Origin: Methylotenera sp.
Lineage (GTDB): Bacteria; Pseudomonadota; Gammaproteobacteria; Burkholderiales; Methylophilaceae
Reading direction: 5' to 3'
Length of the DNA: 64,000 nt
Assembly: GCA_014378845.1 (NCBI GenBank)
Contig: JACMNB010000036.1
Coordinates: 62,001 to 126,000 of the forward strand
The position numbers were made by a program, and so were the translations under genes. The notes under the pieces were generated by a model. The model was not told the origin of the DNA, did not search any database, and saw only the letters and a list, made by a program, of their open reading frames with translations. Shown piece by piece: positions 44,297 to 52,855 of this stretch; within the stretch, counting starts at the first letter, position 1; each line of letters begins with the position of its first letter.

Positions 44297-44997
44297 TTAA
44301 AGGAGCATATTTAGTATTTTCTTCGGCCGCCCTGCCCTGCCCGCCGTCACGCGCCTACCCAGCGCATCCTCAATTTGATGCACAAACAAAGCATTGCCTA
44401 GCGCATAATTGCCATTGGTCGCTTTGCGTATTTCATCCACCACACCAATATCAAGTTGAAATCTAAATAACTCACGAAAAGCCGCTTGCCTGCTGGCGAC
44501 ATCCATGCCAAGTGCTTGGTATAAAGGGTGTGGTTTGATTAGTTCTGTGTCCGCTCCCTGAGCGTTCGCGGCATAGCTACTCCATTTGTATTCCGCAGGA
44601 TGGTTCACCATCTTGGCGCGCACAGGGATAAGCCAATATAACGCTGGCAGGCCAACAAATAGGTTTCCGCTTGTGTGGGACACTATTTATAGCGCCCCTC
44701 CCATAATGTGCCGCTGCGCTGGTAGGTTTTGTTAATATACCGCACATAACGTTGACCAAGCGCTTTCATCATCGCGCCCACTGCTGCGGTTTTTTCAGTA
44801 GAAACCAACAAGTGCACATGATTTGTCATCAACACATAAGCGTGAATATTACACTGAGTTTTATCAGGATATTCTTGCAGCCATTGCAGGTATATTTGAT
44901 AATCTTCATCGGCATAAAAGCAAACTTGGCGGTTATTGCCGCGTTGAATAATGTGTTGCGGCACGTTGGGGAGGATGACTCGGGGGCGGCGTGGCAT
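44297..44997 (-). pseudogene. Decayed REP-associated tyrosine transposase (RAYT), copy 2
   Basis: This is an almost full-length RAYT, broken twice. The first part runs MPRRPRVILPNVPQ to SGTLWEGRYK, with HUH motif NHVHLL and the likely catalytic-Tyr region GQRYVRYINKTYQRSG, then hits a TAG at 44683-44685. The same frame continues CPTQAETYLLACQRYIG as expected for the family. A one-base loss just before the conserved PVRAKMVNHPAEYKWSSY segment shifts the frame. The C-terminal half then stays open to the end (GRAGRPKK). At least two independent lesions mean it is dead. Copy 1 is a deletion derivative. Confidence 0.88.
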
Positions 44998-45064
44998 GGG
45001 AGGCCTAATTAATAAATATTAAAACGCTAAATTGTATGATTTAATCGTGGTTAGCTCAGTCTGT
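44998..45064. repeat. Leader repeat shared by both RAYT copies (copy 2)
   Basis: This direct-repeat partner of 43540-43606 differs at about one base. Together with the coding parts it makes a direct repeat flanking vapBC, so homologous recombination could delete the toxin-antitoxin module. Confidence 0.85.
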
Positions 45065-45251
45065 CCCCTATTTTCAGTCCCTTTTTCCCTTTGGAAAGCC
45101 CAACAAAAGCGGTAATAAAAGGGTTATGTAAACCTGCATTTTTAACGTTAACACCAATAATCTGTTGCTAAAAATAAACAAGATCTAGAACTTATAGCAA
45201 CATATAAACTCTATTTTTTTACAAAATTTTTATTTACCTTGGATATTTAAA

Positions 45252-45572
45252 ATGAATTTTAAACTTACACTTCTTACACTCATTATTTCGTTTAACTGTG
45301 ATTTTGCCAATGCCAATCACGATGCGACGCATGAAGGCTGTAAAGACATGAAAAATATGGATTTCAGCATGAAAGAGTTAGATCTTAACAAAGATGGTGA
45401 TATTAGTCTCGACGAATATGCTGCTGCTAACCAAGGCGATACTGCCAAAAAATTTAATCACATGGATGCCAATAACGACGGCAAATTAGATTCTAAAGAG
45501 CAAAAAGATGTAGAAAATGTGTTGAAAGCCATACACAACCCAAAAGCAAAAACACCAGTTAGTACCATCTAG
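45252..45572 (+). CDS. Secreted EF-hand calcium-binding protein
   Basis: This is a 106-residue protein with a signal peptide (NFKLTLLTLIISFNCDFANA) and two canonical EF-hand loops, DLNKDGDISLDE (about 50-61) and DANNDGKLDSKE (about 78-89). Both keep the Asp/Asn positions 1, 3 and 5, Gly 6 and Glu 12. It is predicted periplasmic and Ca-binding. No enzyme domain is present. It is a lone gene after the RAYT region. A Cys in the leader and one in the mature N-terminus (EGCKDMK) are noted. The partner is unknown. Confidence 0.85.
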   Translation: MNFKLTLLTLIISFNCDFANANHDATHEGCKDMKNMDFSMKELDLNKDGDISLDEYAAANQGDTAKKFNHMDANNDGKLDSKEQKDVENVLKAIHNPKAKTPVSTI

Positions 45573-45672
45573 TTCTATATCCGCATGAAATGCTGATATT
45601 TGTAATGGTGTAAATGCTCAACCTATTGTTTAAAATAACTTAAACGATAAAAGATACAATAAAAGGTAATCT

Positions 45673-46044
45673 ATGCTGAGCATGTATTTATTAGCAGGCG
45701 TCATTGGGGTAGTGCTATTTTTTACTGTGGCAGTTGCGCCGACTATTTTTAAGGTGTTGCCACAAGAGTGGGCTGGTACTTATGTGCGGTCATTTTTCCC
45801 AAAATACTATGCAATATTGGGTATTACTTGTTTGTTGGCCGCAGTTTTGTCACAATACATTCCTATAAAAATAACGGCTTCCAACTGCAGCGTTTTATTC
45901 GCTGTTTCGTTATGGGTATTAACGCCAGCCATTAATACGGCAAAAGACAGTAACAATACCTCACGTTTCAATTTATTGCACGGCGCAAGCGTTGCTATAA
46001 ACATGATTATCTTAGCAATGCTTGGCTATTGTTTTTGGACTTGA
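45673..46044 (+). CDS. DUF4149-family membrane protein
   Basis: This is a 123-residue inner-membrane protein with four TM helices: LAGVIGVVLFFTVAVAPTIF, YYAILGITCLLAAVLSQYI, SVLFAVSLWVLTPAINTA and ASVAINMIILAMLGYCF. The segment FFTVAVAPTIFKVLP and the RFNLLHGASVAINM block near the C-terminus are the DUF4149 hallmarks. Function unknown. AAAAGG lies seven bases upstream of the ATG. A bidirectional terminator follows. Confidence 0.82.
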   Translation: MLSMYLLAGVIGVVLFFTVAVAPTIFKVLPQEWAGTYVRSFFPKYYAILGITCLLAAVLSQYIPIKITASNCSVLFAVSLWVLTPAINTAKDSNNTSRFNLLHGASVAINMIILAMLGYCFWT

Positions 46045-46062
46045 TGAAAATAGGCAGAAACT

Positions 46063-46093
46063 AAAAAAGCCCAACTAGATGCTGGGCTTTTTT
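46063..46093. terminator. Bidirectional Rho-independent terminator
   Basis: AAAAAAGCCCA / TGGGCTTTTTT around a 9-base loop ends both the rightward DUF4149 gene and the leftward fasciclin gene. Confidence 0.9.
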
Positions 46094-46115
46094 TGCAACT
46101 AAACTTATGTAAAAC

Positions 46116-46526
46116 TTAAGCTGGTAAAATAACAGTATCAATCACATGAATAACGCCATTGGTGCATTCAATATCTGTTTTAATCACATTGGCCGTTCCA
46201 TTTAACTTAACGCCGCCATCGGTGCTTATTGCTACTTCTGCGCCATTAACTGTTTTGGCAGATTTACCGTTCATACCCACAACATCAGCAGCCATTACTT
46301 TACCTGCAATAACGTGGTAGGTCAGAATTGCTGTTAATTTTGGAATATCTGCTAGTAAATCTTTTACAGTGCCTGCTGGTAACTTTGCAAATGCTTCATC
46401 TGTTGGTGCAAAAACTGTAAATGGCCCTGCGCTTTTTAGTGTATCTACTAAACCAGCTGCTGTAACAGCGGCTGCTAGAGTGTTAAATGTACCTGCCGCA
46501 ACTGCGGTATCAATAATGTCGTGCAT
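46116..46526 (-). CDS. Fasciclin (FAS1) domain protein without signal peptide
   Basis: This is a 136-residue single FAS1 domain: [28 protein letters not shown], then [17 protein letters not shown], the [14 protein letters not shown] block (H-box) and [12 protein letters not shown] at the end. FAS1 proteins are usually exported and adhesive. Here the domain begins at residue 2 and no leader is in frame nearby, so the protein would stay in the cytoplasm or use another route. Cytoplasmic-looking single FAS1 proteins are common in proteobacteria and cyanobacteria, with unknown role. No strong Shine-Dalgarno. Single gene. Confidence 0.9.
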   Translation of the reverse strand: MHDIIDTAVAAGTFNTLAAAVTAAGLVDTLKSAGPFTVFAPTDEAFAKLPAGTVKDLLADIPKLTAILTYHVIAGKVMAADVVGMNGKSAKTVNGAEVAISTDGGVKLNGTANVIKTDIECTNGVIHVIDTVILPA

Positions 46527-46682
46527 TTCTAATCCAATCGAGGAAAAATGAAGTAAAAAAAGGATATTTTTTACAATTAAAACTTTTCATAGCTTAAATA
46601 ATTTATTTATCATTTAGCTACTCAATTGAGACTATTCAGAATATTTAAGTTCAAGCTGCGACAATTTTAATTTACCTCTCAA

Positions 46683-47501
46683 TCAATGACTAATTACTAA
46701 GTAGCGTTGTTGCAAATCTTGCAGATTCAATTCTTCTAAAATTGCCAGCATCCTTTCCTGCGCATTTTTGCGCGGCTGGCCTGTGTATTTGGCGATGATT
46801 AACTCGTTTTTCATGCTGTGTTCCCAGCCTACTAACTCTGTCACCGTGACACTATAACCAGCGGCTTCTAATTGCAAGCAGCGCAGCACATTGGTAATTT
46901 GGCTGCCAAATTCACGGGTATGAATGGGGTGTCGCCAAATTTCACTGAGCGGCGTTTTGCTAAAACTTTCATTTTTTTTAAGGCGCAATTTCTCGGCCAC
47001 TTCGGCTTGGCAACAAGGCACCAACACCATGCATTTGGCCTTTTTTGCTAGGCCAAATCGAATTGCATCGTCAGTGGCGGTGTTGCATGCGTGAAGCGCG
47101 GTGACAATGTCAATTTGTGGTGGAATTTCATTGCATGTTATTGAATCCGCTGCGTTTAAAGCCAAAAATTGCATGCGATTAAACCCGCAATCTTGTGCCA
47201 AAGCCGTTGATTTTTCTACCAAATCAGTTCTATTTTCAATTCCAATCACCTGCCCTGCCGATAGTTGCTTTAACAGCGCGTCGTAAAGCATAAAACCCAG
47301 ATAAGACTTGCCTGCACCAATATCAACAATGATTGGATTTTGCAAATCAGCAATTAAAGGCGCAATAAAATTAACCAAATGATTCACTTGTTTTAACTTA
47401 CGGCGGCTATCTTGGTTGAGCTTGCCGTCGTTAGTGAGTATGTGCAGCGCTTTCAGTAAAGCCACAGATTGGTTTGTTTTAACTTCATTATCGGATTTCA
47501 T
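46683..47501 (-). CDS. SAM-dependent methyltransferase (Methyltransf_32/GSTCD-like), target unknown
   Basis: This is a 272-residue Rossmann methyltransferase. Motif I is IIVDIGAGKSYLGFMLYD, an acidic ribose-binding residue is in QVIGIENRTDLV, and the family-specific segments are ALHACNTATDDAIRFG and MVLVPCCQAEVAEKL. The HACxTATDxAI and PCCQ motifs place it with the METTL25/GSTCD-like group, thought to act on RNA. The N-terminus SRRKLKQVNHLVNFI agrees. It is a single gene divergent from rbgA. The biochemical target is not deducible. Confidence 0.82.
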   Translation of the reverse strand: MKSDNEVKTNQSVALLKALHILTNDGKLNQDSRRKLKQVNHLVNFIAPLIADLQNPIIVDIGAGKSYLGFMLYDALLKQLSAGQVIGIENRTDLVEKSTALAQDCGFNRMQFLALNAADSITCNEIPPQIDIVTALHACNTATDDAIRFGLAKKAKCMVLVPCCQAEVAEKLRLKKNESFSKTPLSEIWRHPIHTREFGSQITNVLRCLQLEAAGYSVTVTELVGWEHSMKNELIIAKYTGQPRKNAQERMLAILEELNLQDLQQRYLVISH

Positions 47502-47571
47502 GCGAGTATTTTAAGGCAAAATGCTAAAATAGCCTTTAATTATATGGCTGTGAATGATTAGGAGAAGTGTT

Positions 47572-48543
47572 TTGGCAATTCAATGGTATCCGGGTCATAT
47601 GACCCAAGCGCGCAAGAAGGCTGAAGAAACCATGGAATTTACCGACATGGTGATTGAGGTATTAGACGCGCGCGTGCCAGAAGCTAGCCACAATCCTGTG
47701 ATTAATGACATGCGACTTTTTCGCCAGCGGCCAAACTTAAAAGTATTGAATAAAGCCGATTTGGCCGACCCAAAAGCCACCGAAGCATGGCTAAATTATT
47801 TTAATAGCCTGCCCAATACCAAAGCGGTTGCGCTTTCTTGCAAAAAAGCCGGTGATGCCAAAAAAATTATTGCCCATTGCCGCAAAATAACGCCGCACCG
47901 TGGCACGCATTTAAAGCCGCTACGCGCGTTAATTATGGGCATTCCTAACGTTGGTAAAAGTACCTTAATGAACGCGCTGTTAAATCGCCGCGTGGCTAAA
48001 GTAGGCGACGAACCTGCGGTAACCAAAAGCCAGCAGCGGTTTGAGATTGACGCCACTTTTAGCATCACCGATACGCCAGGTATGATGTGGCCAAAAATAG
48101 CATACGAATCAGATGGTTATATGTTGGCCGCCAGCCACGCCATTGGCCGTAACGCGGTGATTGACGAAGATGTGGCGACTTTTTTAGCCAATAATTTATT
48201 GCAAACTTATCCTGATTTAATTAATGCGCGCTACAAACTCAACACGATGAAACATGCAGGCGGCTTTTTAGATGCGCTAACAATGGATGGCGTGGATTTG
48301 TTAGAAGCCATCGCCAAACGCCGCAGTTATAAGCGCCATGATGGATTATGGGATATGGAAAAAACCGCAGTAGCTTTTTTAACTGACTACAGAAGCGGCG
48401 CTATTGGGCGTGTGAGTTTAGAAACGCCGCAAAGCAGGGCAATCATGTTGGAAGCTCTTAACGCCTCTACTTTGGTTTTGGCGGATGACGCAAACACAGT
48501 TTCACCTTTAATTTCGACTCATTCAATGCCTACACAAACCTGA
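47572..48543 (+). CDS. rbgA: Ribosome biogenesis GTPase RbgA/YlqF
   Basis: This is a 323-residue circularly permuted GTPase acting late in 50S subunit assembly. Motif order is G4 (VLNKADLAD), G5-like (AVALSCKKAGD), then G1 (LIMGIPNVGKSTLMNAL) and G3 (ITDTPGMMWPK), the permutation that defines the family. The start is TTG at 47572: LAIQWYPGHMTQARKKAEE matches the conserved N-terminus, and AGGAG lies eight bases upstream. The ATG-less longer frame at 47554 lacks support. The C-terminal helical domain is present. Its 3' end overlaps the convergent kdpE by 14 bp. Confidence 0.95.
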   Translation: MAIQWYPGHMTQARKKAEETMEFTDMVIEVLDARVPEASHNPVINDMRLFRQRPNLKVLNKADLADPKATEAWLNYFNSLPNTKAVALSCKKAGDAKKIIAHCRKITPHRGTHLKPLRALIMGIPNVGKSTLMNALLNRRVAKVGDEPAVTKSQQRFEIDATFSITDTPGMMWPKIAYESDGYMLAASHAIGRNAVIDEDVATFLANNLLQTYPDLINARYKLNTMKHAGGFLDALTMDGVDLLEAIAKRRSYKRHDGLWDMEKTAVAFLTDYRSGAIGRVSLETPQSRAIMLEALNASTLVLADDANTVSPLISTHSMPTQT

Positions 48544-49222
48544 ATCCAACACCTATTTCCGTTATTAAATGTTCTGGTTGAGTCGGATCATTTTCAAGCT
48601 TTCGCCTTAAATGACTCATATAAATTCTTAGGTAATGCTCATTTTCTACATAAGATGGCCCCCAAACTTCTTTTAATAGCTGCTTTTGCGTCACCACTCG
48701 CTCTGCGTTTTTAACCAATTCGGCAAAAAGTCTAAACTCAATAGGGGTAAGGTGCACGGCTTGCCCCGCTTTCAAAACCAGTCTTTTTGATAGATTTACC
48801 TTAATATCCCCAAAATCATGAACGCCTTCGTTACCTGTGGCATTCAGCATTGTTCGACGGCGCAATTGCGCTCGGGCGCGGGCGAGAAGCTCTGGCGTGC
48901 CAAAAGGCTTTGATAAAAAATCATCCGCGCCGGCATCAAGGGCAGCCACTTTTTCAGATTCTTGAGTCCTAGCGGAAAGCACAATAATTGGAATATTGCT
49001 CCAATTTCTCACGTCGCGAATCACTTCTAAGCCATCAATATCGGGCAATCCTAAATCTAAAATAACAATATCTGGTTTTCTAGTGCCAATTTCAATCAGA
49101 CCTTGTTTGCCAGTTGGCGCACTAAAGACTTGAAAGTTTTCATTCTCAAGCGCGGCTGTAACAAAACGGCGAATTTGCTGTTCATCTTCAATAAGTACAA
49201 TACTGGCCAAATAATTTGACAT
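48530..49222 (-). CDS. kdpE: Response regulator KdpE of the potassium-responsive Kdp system
   Basis: This is a 230-residue OmpR/PhoB-type regulator. The receiver has acidic pocket LIEDE (residues 11-13), phospho-acceptor in DIVILDLGLPDIDG, Lys in FLSKPFGTPELLARARAQLRRR, and the C-terminal winged helix (LTPIEFRLFAELVKNAERVVT, VWGPSYVENEHYLRIYMSHLRRKLE). The receiver and linker match KdpE closely. The start is 2 bp after the kdpD stop, so the genes are coupled. It activates kdpFABC when K+ is limiting. Because kdpD is frameshifted here, KdpE may lack its cognate phospho-donor. Confidence 0.95.
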   Translation of the reverse strand: MSNYLASIVLIEDEQQIRRFVTAALENENFQVFSAPTGKQGLIEIGTRKPDIVILDLGLPDIDGLEVIRDVRNWSNIPIIVLSARTQESEKVAALDAGADDFLSKPFGTPELLARARAQLRRRTMLNATGNEGVHDFGDIKVNLSKRLVLKAGQAVHLTPIEFRLFAELVKNAERVVTQKQLLKEVWGPSYVENEHYLRIYMSHLRRKLENDPTQPEHLITEIGVGFRFV

Positions 49223-49224
49223 GG

Positions 49225-52046
49225 CTAACTTACACTCTCATCTGCAGGGAGCTTGGGCGGCGTTCCTAAGGGTAAGGAAAATGTGAAAATAGCGCCAGTT
49301 GCGCTAGAGTTTGAAGCTGATTTGTTACTAGCCCAGATTTTGCCGCCATGCGCTTCAATAATCGCCTTGCAAATCGACAAGCCTAACCCCACACCCGCTT
49401 TGGCAGATTCTTTCTCGCCGCGGGTAAATTTTTCAAACAGTTGATTTTCTAAATTCGCGGGAAGTCCAGCACCTTCATCTGCAACAGAAACCAGCATATT
49501 TTGTTGGTCAATTCTGGCGTTAATGGAAATTTTACTGCCTTCTGGCGCATATTTGGCGGCGTTATCTAATAAATTACAGAATACACGATCGATCAATACC
49601 GCATCAAATTCAATCAAAGGCCAATCACCAGTTGCGGTATTGGCTAAATCAACCACAATAAGATGCTTGATTAAGGGCTGTTTCATGGTGCGTAAGGCCG
49701 TTCCTACAACTTCTTCTAACATTTGCCATTGTTTATTTAACTTTACCTTGCCTGACTGCAATCTTGCCATATCAAGCAAATTAACCACATGGTTTTTCAT
49801 GCGTATAGATTGCTCGAACAGTATCTCGACATATTCGCGGCGTTTTTCATCATTTTGTCGGCTATTTTTACCGGTTTGCTCACTTGTCTTTAATTCAACG
49901 CCTAACTGCTGCTTAAGCAAATCTGCAGTCGCAACAAGGTTGTGAGTGGTGTATTTAAATCATGCGATATTGCACTTAATAATGAGTTTCTTAGGCGCTC
50001 GGACTCCATAAAAACCAAAGCATCTTGGGCAACATCCACATAATGCACACGCTCTATGGCAATAGCAACTTGAGAGGCTAGCGTATCTAATAACTGCCGC
50101 TGTTCTGGCAAAAATATACTGCGTTTAGTATTGCCAATGGCGCTATTGGGCACAATAGCCAATACGCCGCGCGTGCGCATAGGGGCTTGCAATGGAATAT
50201 ACAAAACTGGCGCAGATGGTAATGTATTGGTGCCAAAACCAGCTTGTTGTTGATGGTCATATACCCATTGAGCGATTGCTAAATCCAAGTCTATAGTTAG
50301 TGTTTGATCATCTGCAAGATTTAAAATTGGCTGCATTATTTTCTCTTGGCTATTAGGCAATAATATGGCGATTTTTGATTGAAAAATGCCAGTTAAATGA
50401 TGCGCACTTATTTCAATAATATGCGCAGAAGTGAGTGCAGAAGCTAATGATTTACCTAAATCATACATCGCTCTACTTCGCTTTTCGCGGTGCATGGCAA
50501 CAGCTGCCTGAAAGCGCAAATTTGATGTTAAATTGCTAATTAGAAAAGCGACAAAAAACATGACAGCGAACGTCACTAAATACTGCGTATCTGATACGTT
50601 AAACGAAAATCTTGGCGGCACGAAAAAGAAATCAAAACATGCCACGCTAATTATCGATGAAAAAATACCAGGCCCTTTGCCATACTTGGAAGATATTAAA
50701 ACAACGCCGAGTAAAAATAACATCACCACGTTGGCTGATTCAAAATAAGGTAATACTACATCTGCAATACCCGAGGTTACTGCACAGGCAGCGGCGGCCA
50801 TATAATAACCTTTTAGAACTGGCGCATCATTGTCAGGGTCCGCTTGATAGCTGCTAGTCACATTGCTAGCAGAATCAACCAGTTGAGTGGATTTTTCGGC
50901 CAATACTTTTTCTCGCGATACCACGTGAATATCTATATCGGTGGCCAAGCTTGTGAGCTTGTCTATCACGCTAGGCCAAATTAAACGCTCGATTGCAGAG
51001 CGCGTAGATTTACCCACCACCAGCTTTGAAACATTGCGACTACGCGCATAATCGACTAACACACTGGCAACCTCTGTGCCACTTAAGGTTGTGGTTTCAG
51101 CCCCCAACGTTGCTGCAAGGCTCAGCGTTTTTAAAACGCCTTCTCGCGCCGCGGCTGAAAGACGTTGCAATTTAGGCGTTTCTACATAAACCGCCAACCA
51201 ATCTGACTTTAAACTATTGGCAAGCCTAGCAGCCACCCTCACTAATCGCCCAGCTTCTGCCCCAGTGCCAACGCAGACCAACAGCCTATCTTTGGCTTGC
51301 CAAACTTGCTGAATAGACAGATTGCTGCGATATTCGCGCATTTGCGAATCAACGCGATCTGCAGTGCGCCTAAGTGCCATTTCACGCAATGCAATTAAAT
51401 TACCTTTGCGGAAAAAGCTTTTACCCGCCTGTTCGGCTTGCTGGGCTTGATACACTTTGCCTTCTTGTAAACGCTGCAACAGCTCTTCAACAGGCAAATC
51501 GACCAACGTCACTTCATCGGCCAAATCAAACACGTTGTCTAGAATCGTTTCTGTAACGCGGATGCCAGTAATTTGGCCAACGATGTCATTGAGGCTTTCC
51601 AAATGCTGCACATTGAGCGTGGAATACACATCAATACCTGCAGACAGCAGCTCTTCTACGTCTTGCCAGCGCTTTGGGTGGCGCGAGCCTTCAACGTTAG
51701 AATGGGCAAGTTCGTCCATTAGTATTAATGCTGGTTTGCGTGCTAGGGCGGCATCTAAATCAAACTCGGTGAGATCTCGCCCACGATAAGATACCGTCTT
51801 AAGTGGCAATGTTGTCAAACCCACCAATTGCGCCGCAGTACCTTGACGACCATGCGTTTCAACTATGCCGACAATTACATCAACATTTTCTAGTTGCAGA
51901 TTACGTGCAGCGTTAAGCATGGCAAATGTTTTTCCAACGCCAGCGCAGGCGCCAAAAAAAATTTTCAAACGGCCACGTTTGTGCTTTTCAGCTTCTTTAT
52001 TTATTTTCTCTAGCAGCTGGTCTGGGTCGGGGCGGGTATCAACCAT
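49225..52046 (-). pseudogene. kdpD: Sensor kinase KdpD, disrupted by a single-base frameshift
   Basis: The first 714-residue frame (52046-49902) contains the N-terminal KdpD domain with Walker A GACAGVGKTFAML and DELAHSNVEGSRHPKR, a Usp-like domain, about four TM helices (PVLKGYYMAAAACAVTSGIA onward), GAF-like region and phospho-His695 in AISHDLNTPLT. It then ends LRLQICLSSS and stops 19 residues later. The remaining 230 residues (EEVVGTALRTM, CNLLDNAAKYAPEG, DEGAGLP, GVGLGLSICKAIIEAHGG) are open in another frame (49920-49225). Restoring one base near 49933-49938 gives TLVATADLLKQQLG, the expected family sequence. As written, DHp helix 2 and the ATPase domain are lost. No standard slippery site is seen. 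A sequencing error is possible. Confidence 0.9.
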
Positions 52047-52110
52047 TGATTAATTTAACCGTATAAAAATTTACTGTAAATTGATTCTACATAATAAACT
52101 TAATCTATCA

Positions 52111-52184
52111 TCATTCCCGCGAAAGCGGAAATCCACGTTGACATTAAACCGTTCTAAAATGGATTATCACTTTCGCGAGGATGA
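52111..52184. repeat. Imperfect palindromic repeat between kdpC and kdpD
   Basis: The arm TCATTCCCGCGAAAGCGGAA (52111 onward) pairs with TCACTTTCGCGAGGATGA (to 52184), ending in ATCCA / TGGAT. It belongs to the same broad family as the dRS3-like element in hrpA. It could reduce read-through from kdpFABC into kdpDE. Confidence 0.8.
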
Positions 52185-52224
52185 CAAATGATGTTTGATA
52201 AGTCAATGTCGATGCCTCAATAGT

Positions 52225-52824
52225 CTATTTAACTAGTTTGTCCAATGCAATATTCAGCGTCACAACATTTACTCGCGGTTCACCTAAAATGCCCCACTGG
52301 CGATTTTTTGTATTTGCAGTAATTGCGGCTTGTACAGTCTCTGCGCTTAAACCTCTTGCCTTCGCCACTCTGTTTGCTTGATACAACGCTGCGGCTGGGC
52401 TTATTTCAGGGTCAAGACCACTGGCAGACGTTGTTACTAAATCAACTGGCACTGGCAATGTGTTCTCTGCATCTGCACTTTTTAATGCCGCAACCCTAAC
52501 TTTTACCGCATCGGCCAGCGCTGGGTTTAACGGCCCAAGATTAGAATCTGACGACGCAGCCGCGTTATTGGGATATGGCCCAGTGGCTGATGGGCGACCC
52601 CAAAAATATTTGGGCGCAGTAAAGTTTTGACCAATTAAACTAGAGCCAATCACCTTGTCATCTTTTGTAATCAACGAACCATTGGCTTGCGCGGGCAACA
52701 ACCATTGCCCAGCGCCTGTTATGATTAATGGATAAACAATACCAGTAATTACACTCAGTATTACAAATAACACGATTGCAGGTCGTAGGGATTTAAATAC
52801 AAAACTTTTAAGACTATTTTCCAT
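52225..52824 (-). CDS. kdpC: Potassium-transporting ATPase subunit KdpC
   Basis: This is the assembly/stabilising subunit of the KdpFABC high-affinity K+ pump, 200 residues from the ATG at 52824 (AGGA six bases upstream); an ATG at 52827 is equally close, and the longer frame at 52869 would overlap kdpB. It has one N-terminal TM helix ([20 protein letters not shown]), then the periplasmic domain with [37 protein letters not shown], the [20 protein letters not shown] block and a [10 protein letters not shown] end. All conserved blocks are present. Confidence 0.95.
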   Translation of the reverse strand: MENSLKSFVFKSLRPAIVLFVILSVITGIVYPLIITGAGQWLLPAQANGSLITKDDKVIGSSLIGQNFTAPKYFWGRPSATGPYPNNAAASSDSNLGPLNPALADAVKVRVAALKSADAENTLPVPVDLVTTSASGLDPEISPAAALYQANRVAKARGLSAETVQAAITANTKNRQWGILGEPRVNVVTLNIALDKLVK

Positions 52825-52855
52825 CATAATTCCTTTACTAATTTTTATTAAGTAT

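Noticed and set aside
44297-44683. Open frame that could be called a separate 128-residue protein
   Set aside because: From PVRAKMVNHPAEY on it is the C-terminal half of the RAYT transposase in a shifted frame; its first residues are out-of-frame translation.
49225-49920. Stand-alone small histidine kinase gene next to kdpE
   Set aside because: It is the C-terminal part of KdpD after the frameshift; it lacks the phospho-His and has no own ribosome site.
49930-49945. Programmed ribosomal frameshift in kdpD
   Set aside because: No X XXY YYZ slippery heptamer or downstream structure is evident at the site; a mutation or base-call error is simpler.
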